Positions 7,848 through 16,086 of a stretch of DNA of 64,000 nucleotides are shown here, in pieces. The notes under the pieces are model-generated. The model had not been told where the DNA came from and did no database searches. It worked only from the letters and a program-made list of their open reading frames with translations. Within the stretch, counting starts at the first letter, position 1, and every line of letters begins with the position of its first letter. The position numbers and the translations under genes were made by a program. This DNA is from Desulfomonile tiedjei (GTDB lineage Bacteria > Desulfobacterota > Desulfomonilia > Desulfomonilales > Desulfomonilaceae). The stretch spans positions 62,001 to 126,000 of the forward strand of contig JACRDF010000014.1 in NCBI GenBank assembly GCA_016212925.1. Direction: 5' to 3'.

Positions 7848-8861
7848 ATGACGGCTTTCCGATTTGCACTCTGTATTACAATATCATATTTTGCCTCGGC
7901 TATGTTGTTTCCCCCGTCGCTCGCGCAGGCAGAAGACATTCTCCTTCGACGCGCGGCTACTCCGTCATCTTCCGGCAGCATCCAGGGTCCCAATGCCGCC
8001 CGACCGGAGGATCCCCGGGCCGGGAGTAAAAAGACCACTATCGGGCTTTCGCCGGTCCCGTACAAACCCGAAACACCGCAGGAGCCTGTCAAGGAGCCTG
8101 TTGTTCGGCAAGGCGGATATCCGGACATAAAGGGCCTCATCAGGAAAGTTAACCAGTCCGTGGTGTCGATCCGCATGCTCGATTCAAATTCCTCCTGGTC
8201 GCTGGGCAATCTGGGCTTCTCGGGCGATTCCAATGGAAAGGCCACAGGATATGGGTCGGGGTTCATAGTTTCCAGTACCGGCCATATTCTCACCAACGAA
8301 CACGTGCTGCGCAATGGTACGCAAATCGAAGTGGAACTGCTCGACGGTCGGAAGTTCCTCGGAAAAGCCCTGTTCAAGGACAGCAAGAACGATCTTGCAG
8401 TCTTGAAAATATCTGCCAACAATCTGCACCCGGTAACGATGGGGGACTCCGACTCGGTTGAGTTAGGCGAGTGGGTAGTAGGAATAGGGAACCCCTACGG
8501 AATCGGCCAGTCCGCCATGATAGGAATTGTAAGCGCCCAGAAAAGGACCATTCCGGGTGCGGGCTATCCACCGTTAATTCAAATTGACGCGGCCATGAAC
8601 TTGGGGAATTCCGGTGGCCCGCTTTTCAATCTGGACGGCAAAGTCGTAGGCATCAACACAATTTTGCTTTGGAAGAGCCAGGGCATAGGCTTTGCCACCC
8701 CGATTAATGTAGCCAAGGATTTTATGGAAAAGAAAAGCCATCCCCCTGTGAAGGCCGCTTCCGCCACGTCGTTAGGGCCTTTGGGCCCCGCGGCCGACCA
8801 GCCGCGCTCGCTGCCGGAACCGTTCAACCCGCTGGACCCGCCCTGGAAATTTCGACGATAA
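7848..8861 (+). CDS. Periplasmic trypsin-like serine protease (S1C, no PDZ)
   Basis: A DegP/HtrA-type chymotrypsin-fold protease, exported to the periplasm. The first about 28 residues form a signal peptide ending SLAQA. A Pro-rich linker follows to about residue 90, then the protease domain. The catalytic triad is visible: His152 in LTNEHVL, Asp182 in KNDLAVL and Ser255 in GNSGGPLF. The protein ends at residue 337 shortly after the protease domain, so the PDZ domains that regulate classical DegP are missing. An AAGGAG site precedes the ATG. The aminopeptidase gene starts 30 bp downstream on the same strand, so a two-gene transcript is likely. Substrates are unknown; quality control is only an inference from the family. 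Confidence 0.88.
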   Translation: MTAFRFALCITISYFASAMLFPPSLAQAEDILLRRAATPSSSGSIQGPNAARPEDPRAGSKKTTIGLSPVPYKPETPQEPVKEPVVRQGGYPDIKGLIRKVNQSVVSIRMLDSNSSWSLGNLGFSGDSNGKATGYGSGFIVSSTGHILTNEHVLRNGTQIEVELLDGRKFLGKALFKDSKNDLAVLKISANNLHPVTMGDSDSVELGEWVVGIGNPYGIGQSAMIGIVSAQKRTIPGAGYPPLIQIDAAMNLGNSGGPLFNLDGKVVGINTILLWKSQGIGFATPINVAKDFMEKKSHPPVKAASATSLGPLGPAADQPRSLPEPFNPLDPPWKFRR

Positions 8862-8891
8862 ACGAACGACCCATCTGGCACAGGACCTGAT

Positions 8892-10310
8892 ATGCCCGCT
8901 GAAAAAGGATCAAAGAAGACCCGCGATCTGAAGGAGAAACTGGTCAGGCAGTCGAAACGTGCGTGGGACAAGCTTTCCGCTGCGGACAAGAAACTCGTTT
9001 TCGACTATGCCCAAGGTTATCTCGATTTCCTTAACCACGCTCGCACCGAAAGAAGAGCTGTTCGGCATATCTTGGAACGGGCCGAGAAAGAGGGCTTTCG
9101 AGAGCTGGATTCAGCCCGGGAAAAGGCTTCGCGCGTATTTCACGCATTGCGGGGCAAAACCCTGGCAATTGCGGTCGTGGGAAAAAAGCCCATAACCGAA
9201 GGGGTGAGGCTGGTGACGTCCCACGTGGACTGTCCGCGGCTGGATTTGAAGCCGAATCCCCTGTACGAGGACACAGGCCTTGCCCTTCTCAAGACCCACT
9301 ACTACGGCGGAATCAAGAAATACCATTGGGTGGCCCGCTCGCTGGCCTTGTGCGGGACCGTGATCCGCGCCGACGGCAAGCAGGTTGACATCGAAATAGG
9401 ATTGAATCCGGAGGACCCGGTCTTCACTATCACCGATCTGTTGCCGCATCTGGCCCGCAAGCAAATGGACCAAAAGGCCTCGGAATTCATACCCGGCGAG
9501 AACTTGAATCTCATCCTGGGCGGCTTGCCACACCAAGACGAAAAAGCGGAAGAGCGCGTCAAGCTCGCTGTGCTGGAATACCTCAACAAGAAATACAAGA
9601 TCACCGAGGAAGACTTTACCAGCGCAGAGATCCAGGTCGTTCCTGCGGAACCGGCCCGCGACTTGGGTTTGGACCGAAGCCTGATCGCCGGGTACGGGCA
9701 GGACGACAGGATTTGTGCTTATGCTTGTTTTACCGCCGCATTACAAACACGCAACCCCGACCATGCTGCTATAGCCATCTTTTACGACAAAGAAGAAATC
9801 GGTAGCGAAGGCAATACCAGTGCTCAATCCCGCTTCCTGGAAATGTTCCTGATGAAACTGATGCAGAAAACGGGTATTGAACCAACTTACAGGAATCTTC
9901 ACCAGGTATTTTTCAACAGCAAGGCCTTGTCCGCGGACGTGACCTCTTCAGTCGATCCCACTTACCCGGAGGTCCATGACAAGCGCAATTGCGCCAGGCT
10001 CGGCCACGGCATCAATATCACGAAGTACACCGGGCACGGCGGCAAGTATATGGCTTCGGAGGCGAATGCAGAGTACGTGGCCTGGGTCCGCAAATTGTTC
10101 AATGACAGCGGCATACTCTGGCAAGCGGCTGACGGCGGCAAGGTGGACGAGGGCGGGGGCGGGACCGTGGCCAAGTACCTGGCCAAAACCGGGATGGATA
10201 TTATTGATTGCGGTCCGCCTTTGCTGGGGATGCACTCTCCACTGGAAGTTAGCTCAAAGGAAGATCTCTGGATGTGCCACCGAGCTTTCAAAGCTTTCTT
10301 TGCCAGTTGA
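8892..10310 (+). CDS. M18-family zinc aminopeptidase
   Basis: Cytosolic dinuclear-zinc aminopeptidase that removes N-terminal residues, often acidic ones in this family. At 472 residues it has the normal size. Metal and catalytic motifs appear in order: TSHVDCPRLDLKP (first His ligand and Asp), GQDDRICAY (bridging Asp), DKEEIGSEG (catalytic Glu and Glu ligand), and the C-terminal GHGGKYMAS (His ligand). It follows the protease gene by 30 bp, suggesting joint transcription. It is intact with no sign of truncation. Confidence 0.9.
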   Translation: MPAEKGSKKTRDLKEKLVRQSKRAWDKLSAADKKLVFDYAQGYLDFLNHARTERRAVRHILERAEKEGFRELDSAREKASRVFHALRGKTLAIAVVGKKPITEGVRLVTSHVDCPRLDLKPNPLYEDTGLALLKTHYYGGIKKYHWVARSLALCGTVIRADGKQVDIEIGLNPEDPVFTITDLLPHLARKQMDQKASEFIPGENLNLILGGLPHQDEKAEERVKLAVLEYLNKKYKITEEDFTSAEIQVVPAEPARDLGLDRSLIAGYGQDDRICAYACFTAALQTRNPDHAAIAIFYDKEEIGSEGNTSAQSRFLEMFLMKLMQKTGIEPTYRNLHQVFFNSKALSADVTSSVDPTYPEVHDKRNCARLGHGINITKYTGHGGKYMASEANAEYVAWVRKLFNDSGILWQAADGGKVDEGGGGTVAKYLAKTGMDIIDCGPPLLGMHSPLEVSSKEDLWMCHRAFKAFFAS

Positions 10311-10994
10311 TTCTTGACGTAAACCGAATCGCCTCGAAATCTGTGGCCCGGTGGGGCCTTGACGCTATAACAGTCCCCACAAAAAGTTCTTAACGGTTGT
10401 GGTCCTGCCGGGACAGCGTTCAGGGGGTGCGCATGTTTCAGCTCCCACGAGCATCGTTCGACCGTAATATTAATTCATCATAATGAAAACAATAAAAAAG
10501 CACAGGAAGCGAAAAATAGGAAACGCTTCCATAACCTCAAGAAATTAATGCACCGCATCAGTTCTATATATTGGCGTGATTGAGCGTCGTACTGATTTGT
10601 GAAGTTACGCCCGAAAAAAGTGGTTGCCTTGAGAAGGCAAAAGACTGTAAACTGAAAAACGGTCCGACATGGTTCCCCGGAGTCGGCGAGGCAGCACCTC
10701 GCTACAGTCGAATTTTGCATATTCGAGCCGTGCTGTCATCCCGGGACGCTTGATGGGTCGTCGGCGGGTGTGTCAAATTGCCATGACGTCGCGGACTCGT
10801 CCCGCAAAAGAGGGTCCGGTGAGTTTTCTGATAGATCTCCTTCAACTTGGGTATCAGATCCACAATTCAAAATGCAGGTTCAGAGAAAGCCGGAACCTGA
10901 GCGCTTGTTCGACGCAAAGCAGCGCGGCGCCGTGCCGCTGAAGGTGTGGTCCAAAAACAGCCTTGCCTCAATATTAGACCGGAGGTAGTCACTT
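10311..10994. other. Gap upstream of the aromatic-degradation genes
   Basis: 684 bases without a gene I can support. A short dyad GGAAGCG (10505-10511) and CGCTTCC (10524-10530) separated by 12 nt in an AT-rich setting could be an operator or small hairpin. The last 30 bases supply the ribosome site GGAGG at about 10980 for the thiolase gene. I found no convincing -24/-12 or -35/-10 promoter. Confidence 0.45.
10505..10530. promoter_or_regulatory. Short dyad, possible operator
   Basis: Arms GGAAGCG and CGCTTCC are perfectly complementary and flank AAAAATAGGAAA. It lies about 465 bp before the thiolase start, which is far for a simple operator. There is no further evidence. Confidence 0.3.
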
Positions 10995-12170
10995 ATGGAA
11001 CGTAATGTGTGCGTAATCGCCGGGGGAATGTCAAAGTGGGGGGTCAGAGACGGCAGCCAGAGGGACTTTTTCCAGGAAGCAGCCAAAGCCTGCTATGACG
11101 ACAGCCCACAACTGAACCCGAAAGACATTGACGGCTTGCTTGTAGCCTCCGCATACACGGAGCGCACCTCCTATCAGACCCATTTGGCCCCGCTGGTGGC
11201 CGAATACGTGGGTATCAAACCAAAGAACATCTGCGCGCGAGTGGAATTGCTTTGCGCAAGCGGAAGCTCCGCCATCATCCTGGCCTTCGCTCTCATAAAA
11301 TCCGGCCAGGCCGATGTGGTGATGGTTGCAGGCGGCGAAAAGCTTTACACGCCGCAGAAATGGGAAGTCTTCTACAGTGAATTGGCCTCGGTGGACCACG
11401 ATTGGGACGGCGGCCAGGGCTTGGGGCTTCCTCCCCCCGTGTTCGCGATGGTGGCTAAACAGCACATGAGACAATACGGGACCAAAAAGGAGCACCTGGG
11501 CCAGATCTCCGTAAAGAATCGCCGAAATGCGGCCAAAAACCCAAAGGCCCAGTTTCAGACGCCTGTGACCATGGAAGAAGTCATGAACGGCCGCATGATT
11601 GTTTCTCCATTGACCCTTTACGATTGCTGCCCGATCACCGACGGAGCGGCTGCGGTTGTCTTGGCGGTCGAAGAAAGAGCCGAAGCCATGACCGACAAAC
11701 CATTGGTTTACATTCGCGGGACAGGCCAGGCGTCGCTGAACAACATGTCTGCCAACATGCCCGACTGGACAACCTGGGAAGCACTCAAGATCGCGGCAAA
11801 CCAGGCATACATGAAGGCCAAGGTCGACCCGAAAGACATCGATGTGGCCCAAACCCACGATTGCTTCACCATTTCCGAAATCATCGAAATGGAAGATCTG
11901 GGATTCTGCAAGAAAGGTGAGGGAGGCTCGTTTGTCGGAGACGGGCAGAACGATTTGGGCGGTAAAATCCCCACCAACACTGACGGCGGTCTCATCGGGT
12001 GCGGCCACCCCTTTGGAGGCACCGGCATACGCCAGGCGATTGAGGTGACCCGTCAACTGCGTGGAGATGCGGTTCAGCAGGTCCCTGGGGCCAGCATCGG
12101 ACTGACCCACAACCTCAGCGGGTTCATAGCCGCTCACACGGTTCTTGTTTATGGAAGGGAGGTCGCATGA
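10995..12170 (+). CDS. Thiolase-family acyl-CoA acyltransferase
   Basis: A 391-residue thiolase of the SCP2/lipid-transfer subgroup, which forms or cleaves C-C bonds between acyl-CoAs. The nucleophile is Cys87 in ELLCASGSSA. The second active-site segments are QTHDCFTISE (His about 289) and GGLIGCGHPFGGTG near the C-terminus (His plus reactive Cys). The stop overlaps the start of the next gene by 4 bp (ATGA). That gene encodes a DUF35 zinc/OB-fold protein, the partner that several thiolases of this subgroup need, for example BbsA with BbsB in benzylsuccinate degradation. With bamA and bamR downstream, a role in beta-oxidation of a ring-cleavage product is plausible, but the exact substrate cannot be read from sequence. 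Confidence 0.85.
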   Translation: MERNVCVIAGGMSKWGVRDGSQRDFFQEAAKACYDDSPQLNPKDIDGLLVASAYTERTSYQTHLAPLVAEYVGIKPKNICARVELLCASGSSAIILAFALIKSGQADVVMVAGGEKLYTPQKWEVFYSELASVDHDWDGGQGLGLPPPVFAMVAKQHMRQYGTKKEHLGQISVKNRRNAAKNPKAQFQTPVTMEEVMNGRMIVSPLTLYDCCPITDGAAAVVLAVEERAEAMTDKPLVYIRGTGQASLNNMSANMPDWTTWEALKIAANQAYMKAKVDPKDIDVAQTHDCFTISEIIEMEDLGFCKKGEGGSFVGDGQNDLGGKIPTNTDGGLIGCGHPFGGTGIRQAIEVTRQLRGDAVQQVPGASIGLTHNLSGFIAAHTVLVYGREVA

Positions 12171-12655
12171 GCACCCCGGGAATCCCCGTTCTGGACGGCA
12201 AGTATATGATCACCATGGACCTGTTTCCGCAGGAATCCAAGGAGTTTAATCAAATCTATCCATTTTACGAGCACCTGAACGAAGGCCGCTTCACGACTAG
12301 AAAGTGCAAGGCATGTGGAGCCGAGCCGTTTCCTCCGAGGGTGCTTTGCCCCGAATGCTACTGCACCGATATGGAGTGGGTAGACTGGCCGACTACAGGC
12401 ACGGTCATAGACGTGACGGAAGAAGTGGTGGGGGTCCCACTCGGGTTCGGCAAGGCCCCGCTCATCCACGCGTTGGTGGATTTACAGGGCAAAAGGACTT
12501 TTTTCGTGCGAATCATCAATTGCAAAGAGGGTGAACTGAAGCCGGGAGATACTGTCAAGCTTGCGGTCTTCGACGTAGACCCTGTGCCGCAGGAAGTGGG
12601 CCGGGAGGTCGTGGAAATCCCGCGGGTCTTTTACGCTTTCGAACCGGCCAAGTGA
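12167..12655 (+). CDS. DUF35 zinc-ribbon/OB-fold partner of the thiolase
   Basis: 162 residues with a rubredoxin-like zinc ribbon (Cys47, Cys50, Cys61, Cys64: CKACG...CPECY) followed by an OB-fold with the pattern GTVIDVTE and a C-terminal GDTVKLAVFD. Proteins of this type bind acyl-CoA and form complexes with adjacent thiolases. Start and upstream stop overlap by 4 bp, so translation is probably coupled. An internal ATG (residue 14) is possible, but the overlapping one is preferred. The closest functional analogy I can name is BbsA; assignment to that reaction is inference. Confidence 0.85.
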   Translation: MSTPGIPVLDGKYMITMDLFPQESKEFNQIYPFYEHLNEGRFTTRKCKACGAEPFPPRVLCPECYCTDMEWVDWPTTGTVIDVTEEVVGVPLGFGKAPLIHALVDLQGKRTFFVRIINCKEGELKPGDTVKLAVFDVDPVPQEVGREVVEIPRVFYAFEPAK

Positions 12656-12674
12656 GCCCAGGCATATAGCGCAA

Positions 12675-12697
12675 GGGTAGGCCTCCGTGCCTGCCCG
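12675..12697. repeat. Short CCTCCGTGCC hairpin repeat
   Basis: GGGTAGGC-CTCCGT-GCCTGCCC is a near-palindrome in the spacer before bamA. The same loop CTCCGT and similar arms occur at 63517-63541, indicating a small dispersed family. Confidence 0.5.
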
Positions 12698-12819
12698 AAA
12701 GATGTTTCAGCACACATCAGGATAAAGCACGATCACTGCCGGCCGGGGGAGTGCCACGAGCGTAAAGGTGAAACCCCGCAGGGCCGCTCTAAACTTGAAG
12801 TCCAAACAGGAGGTTAATA

Positions 12820-13950
12820 ATGTCACTGGAATGGTTGCCTAGAGACAACGGCGCAAAGGATCATATTCTTATGGGTCCCGAGCACTGGGGGACCGAAGCT
12901 CCTTGCACGGTCTATGAGAAGAAACCCTTGACCTCGCCCGACGGCAAAAAGTGCGACGGCCTTTATGTGGCCTGGATTCGCCTGAACAACCCCAAGCAGT
13001 ACAATTCCTACACCACCGAGATGGTCAAGGGAGTAATTGCCGGGTTCAGTTCAGCCAGCCAGGACCGGTCAGTAGTGGCCGTAGTTTTTACCGGAACGGG
13101 AGATATGGCTTTCTGCACCGGTGGAAATACCAAGGAATACGCCGAATACTACTCCATGCGCCCGCACGAATACGGCGAGTACATGGATCTCTTTAACGGC
13201 ATGGTCGATGCCATCCTGAACTGCAAAAAGCCGGTGATCTGCCGAGTAAACGGAATGCGAGTAGCAGGCGGCCAGGAAATAGGCATGGCCTGCGACCTGG
13301 CCATTTCCAGCGACCTGGCGATTTTCGGTCAGGCGGGCGCTCGACACGGTTCCAGCCCCGACGGTGGGTCCACGGACTTCCTGCCCTGGTTCCTGTCCAT
13401 GGAAGACGCGATGTGGAACTGCGTCAGTTGCGAGATGTGGAGCGCCTACAAGATGCGGGCGAAAAACCTGATCTCCAAGGCCATTCCCGTGTTGAAGCAG
13501 GGTGAAAAGTTCATCCGCAATCCGCTCGTAATCACCGATAGTTACGTGAAGGACGGGGAAATCGTCTACGGGGAATTCAAGACCGGCTCCGAGGGCAAAG
13601 AAGCCAAAGAGATGATGAAAGACCTTCCCAAAGACTTCGAGCTGCTCGACAAGGAAGTGAACAAAGTCATCTGGACCTTCGCGAACCTCTTCCCCGGCTG
13701 CTTGATCAAGGCGGTGGACGGCATCCGCGCGAAGAAGAAATTCTTCTGGGATCAGACCAAGCTCGCCAACCGTCACTGGTTGATGGCGAACATGGGCTAT
13801 GAGGCCTACCTCGGGTTCAACGCGTTCAACTCCAAGAAGATCACAGGCAAGGATGTCATCGACTTCATCAAGTGGCGACAGCTAATTGCCGAAGGCGCTC
13901 CGGCCACACCCGAAACCTTCGCAGAGGTGATGGGAAAGCCCCAGGGGTAG
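12820..13950 (+). CDS. bamA: 6-oxocyclohex-1-ene-1-carbonyl-CoA hydrolase
   Basis: Ring-opening hydrolase of the anaerobic benzoyl-CoA pathway (BamA/Oah): it hydrates and hydrolytically opens 6-oxocyclohex-1-ene-1-carbonyl-CoA to 3-hydroxypimelyl-CoA. The 376-residue length is exactly that of the family, and the N-terminus (MSLEWLPRDNGAKDHILMG) is characteristic. The crotonase fold is visible with oxyanion-hole segments TGDMAFCTGGNTKEYAEYY and MRVAGGQEIGMACDLAIS. BamA is widely used as a marker of anaerobic aromatic degradation. An AGGAGGT ribosome site precedes the ATG. It sits between the thiolase pair and bamR, all on the plus strand, but hairpin repeats interrupt the spacers, so one uninterrupted operon is uncertain. 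Confidence 0.95.
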   Translation: MSLEWLPRDNGAKDHILMGPEHWGTEAPCTVYEKKPLTSPDGKKCDGLYVAWIRLNNPKQYNSYTTEMVKGVIAGFSSASQDRSVVAVVFTGTGDMAFCTGGNTKEYAEYYSMRPHEYGEYMDLFNGMVDAILNCKKPVICRVNGMRVAGGQEIGMACDLAISSDLAIFGQAGARHGSSPDGGSTDFLPWFLSMEDAMWNCVSCEMWSAYKMRAKNLISKAIPVLKQGEKFIRNPLVITDSYVKDGEIVYGEFKTGSEGKEAKEMMKDLPKDFELLDKEVNKVIWTFANLFPGCLIKAVDGIRAKKKFFWDQTKLANRHWLMANMGYEAYLGFNAFNSKKITGKDVIDFIKWRQLIAEGAPATPETFAEVMGKPQG

Positions 13951-13973
13951 AAGAAGAAATCAAGATAGGAACA

Positions 13974-14147
13974 TTCGGGGGAAACTTTTTTCTGCAAAAA
14001 AGCTTTCCCCCGAACCCCCTTCAAAAAACTCCATATCTTGCTCGTTGGGCGGGTTCCGCCGTTGGAGGAACCCGCCCAACGAACGAGACATAGAAGTTTT
14101 TGGGGAGGGGTGCGGGGAGGCCCTTTTTACAAAAAGGGCCTCCCCGC
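13974..14147. repeat. Mirror-symmetric composite hairpin repeat, copy 1
   Basis: Three hairpins in a row. Left: 13974-14014, G-rich arm with T6 and A6 around CTGC. Centre: 14043-14081, 15-bp perfect arms CGTTGGGCGGGTTCC and its complement. Right: 14112-14147, 17-bp perfect arms GCGGGGAGGCCCTTTTT with a 2-nt loop. The linkers ACCCCCTTCAAAAAACTCCA and TAGAAGTTTTTGGGGAGGGG are inverted versions of each other, so the whole element is a large imperfect palindrome. It lies between bamA and bamR and could terminate transcription in both directions. Confidence 0.85.
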
Positions 14148-14184
14148 AATTCCCTGCCTGAAAAATTCAATAGGAGGGAGGCAT

Positions 14185-14964
14185 ATGGAGCCACAATTAA
14201 TCAAAGTTGAGAAGCACTTTGATGGTGCGGTCGCAAAGATCATTCTCAATTCTCCTAAAGCCAATATTCTCGAAGCAGCCATGCTCAGCGAAATCTTGTG
14301 CACCCTGGCGGGAATGTCCGACAACAAAGACCTGAAAGCCATAGTATTTGAGGGTGCAGGCAAGCATTTTTCTTTTGGCGCGAGCGTTCAGGAACACACC
14401 AAAGAAAACGCGGCCATGATGCTCCACTCCTTTCACGGGATGTTTCACCAATTGGTCAGGCTCGCGGTGCCGACCGTGGCTGTTGTCCGCGGGCAATGCC
14501 TCGGCGGTGGTATGGAACTGGCCCTGTTCTGCAATTTCATATTCGCGGACAGGACTGCCATGTTCGGCCAGCCGGAGATCGTGCTTGGCGTATTTCCGCC
14601 TCCCGCGTCGGTGATGCTTCCCCGCAAGGTGGGGCAGGCCTATGCGGACGATCTTTGCCTCACCGGCCGCTCCATCGACGCTGTTGAGGCTCACCGCATC
14701 GGTATGGTCAACATCCTCCTAGATGAAGGCCAGGACGCTTGGGAAGCTGCCTCTGCCTGGATCGATAAATACCTAATCCCCAAAAGCGCGGAATGCCTCC
14801 GCATCGCAAACCAGGCCGTCCGGAAGGATTTTTTCCGCCGAATCTGGGAAGACTTCCCCCGCATGGAAGGACTCTACCTCGCTGACCTCATGGAAACTCA
14901 CGACGCGAACGAAGGCATCAACGCATTCCTCGAAAAACGAAAGCCTGAATGGAAGAATAAGTAG
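14185..14964 (+). CDS. bamR: Cyclohexa-1,5-diene-1-carbonyl-CoA hydratase
   Basis: Enoyl-CoA hydratase-type enzyme of the benzoyl-CoA pathway (BamR/Dch), adding water to the dienoyl-CoA made by benzoyl-CoA reductase. The 259 residues show the crotonase fold: GAGKHFSFGASVQEHTKE (first oxyanion-hole segment) and RGQCLGGGMELALFCNFIFA (second), followed by FGQPEIVLGVFPP. The order and motif details match dienoyl-CoA hydratases better than general crotonases. The frame extends upstream to 14038 through repeat sequence, but the ATG at 14185, 4 nt after TAGGAGGGAGG, is clearly the start. The dehydrogenase BamQ and the reductase BamB-I are not in this window. Confidence 0.9.
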   Translation: MEPQLIKVEKHFDGAVAKIILNSPKANILEAAMLSEILCTLAGMSDNKDLKAIVFEGAGKHFSFGASVQEHTKENAAMMLHSFHGMFHQLVRLAVPTVAVVRGQCLGGGMELALFCNFIFADRTAMFGQPEIVLGVFPPPASVMLPRKVGQAYADDLCLTGRSIDAVEAHRIGMVNILLDEGQDAWEAASAWIDKYLIPKSAECLRIANQAVRKDFFRRIWEDFPRMEGLYLADLMETHDANEGINAFLEKRKPEWKNK

Positions 14965-15010
14965 GGGGAGGAGAGGAAAGAAGAGAAGAGAGGAAGAGGA
15001 AAGGAAAGAA

Positions 15011-15180
15011 TGCGGGGGGAACTTTTTTCTGTAAAAAAGTTCCCCCCGCACCCCCTTCAAAAAACTCTATATGATTTTTGCCTTGGCAGTCCCGCTGTGA
15101 GCGGGACTGCCAAGGCAAAAATGACATAGAAGCTTTCGGAAAAGCGTTCGGCGAAACCCTCTTCACGAGAAAGTCCTTCC
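15011..15180. repeat. Mirror-symmetric composite hairpin repeat, copy 2
   Basis: Left hairpin 15011-15050 has 18-bp perfect arms TGCGGGGGGAACTTTTTT around CTGT. Central hairpin 15075-15121 has 21-bp perfect arms beginning TTTTTGCCTTGGCAG around TGTGA. The right module, starting GACATAGAAGCTTTCGG at about 15122, is diverged from copy 1 and has lost its strong hairpin. It lies immediately downstream of bamR and may serve as its terminator. Confidence 0.85.
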
Positions 15181-15929
15181 CAACAAATTCCGTTATTCGG
15201 TCCACGTTCGTCAGTTGGGTGCCACCGACCTGGGAACCAGGCCAGGGCGGTTCTTGCTTCGAACTGATCTTCATGCTTTGGGAGTGAACTGGTATCAGCT
15301 GCAAAGGGAAGGACCGGTTCCTGTTGGGGCGGACCCCCGAGTCCACCCGCATTCCGGCGTATCGTTGGGCCTAGGGCAGGCGCGGGGGCCTGCCCCTACA
15401 TCGACGAACTGCATTGGGACAAAACTTCTGGGAATCGCTTCAGCGTCGGTGGACGCGCGAGCGGGGTGGCCCGGAGGCCACTGCCTCCGGGTTCCGAAGG
15501 AACAAGAGGGGCTGTTCCGAGGACGCTACCTTATCCAACGACTGGCAGGGCAGTTCACGGGCCGTAAATCACCTCCTGTCGCTTCGCGACCCGGACGCGG
15601 TGTCGTCCGGGCCACCCGCGGTAAGATGCAATGATCGCCAAAAACTGCATGATTCGGCTTCTTTTCGCGAGCGATGCGGTTCGCTTCGTTCACCACATCC
15701 TACAGCGGCTGATCGGTTAAAGAAAAAAAGGCGGGGTTCAAACTGTCATTACGAGGGCGCGGGAGCGAAGCCGTCTCCACGTTGAAAAGCAGAGAGTGCT
15801 TCCCCCGCTTTCCAAGCAGGGTTGGAACGGCAGGGCAGACGCGCAGGTCTGCCCCTACTTGGCAAACGTTATCTCACAGTTTCAAAGCGAATCTGTATCA
15901 GACCAAAACGCGGCGACGGCTAAATATCA

Positions 15930-16036
15930 CTCGCTGGGTTGCTTCCGCCGATGGCGGAAGCCTCTCAGCGAGCATGATACGAAAGTTTTTGGGGAGGGGT
16001 GCGGGGAGGCCCTTTTTTCAAAAAGGGCCTCCCCGC
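15930..16036. repeat. Composite hairpin repeat, copy 3 (right half)
   Basis: The central palindrome at 15930-15972 (CTCGCTGGGTTGCTTCCGCC against GGCGGAAGC...CAGCGAG) is followed by GAAAGTTTTTGGGGAGGGGT and a hairpin at 16001-16036 whose 17-bp arms (GCGGGGAGGCCCTTTTT) are identical to those of copy 1. The left module is missing. It lies about 50 bp past the fdhA stop and can act as its terminator. Confidence 0.85.
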
Positions 16037-16086
16037 ATTTCTTTCTTCCATCTTCCATCTTCCTTTTTCCCTCTTCGCTCTCTCCC

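Larger units (their letters stand above)
14965..16086. other. 1.1-kb gene-free region rich in repeats
   Basis: Between convergent bamR and fdhA I find no supportable gene. It holds composite hairpin copy 2 (15011-15180), copy 3 (15930-16036), a degenerate TCATTACGAGG repeat at about 15745-15778, and GGGGCAGACCTGC-type short repeats around 15370-15400 and 15830-15860. Long open frames here run through palindromes on both strands and lack homology-like composition. Confidence 0.6.

Noticed and set aside
7643-8422. Long minus-strand open frame opposite the serine protease gene
   Set aside because: The plus-strand frame encodes a complete catalytic triad and signal peptide; the opposite frame has no domain and runs through queD's start.
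11031-12137. 368-codon minus-strand frame opposite the thiolase gene
   Set aside because: The thiolase frame has all active-site motifs and a coupled partner gene. The antisense frame is a by-product of GC-rich codon use.
13974-16036. CRISPR array
   Set aside because: The repeats are long hairpins with variable central palindromes, only three units at irregular spacing, without short regular repeats and unique spacers or any cas gene.
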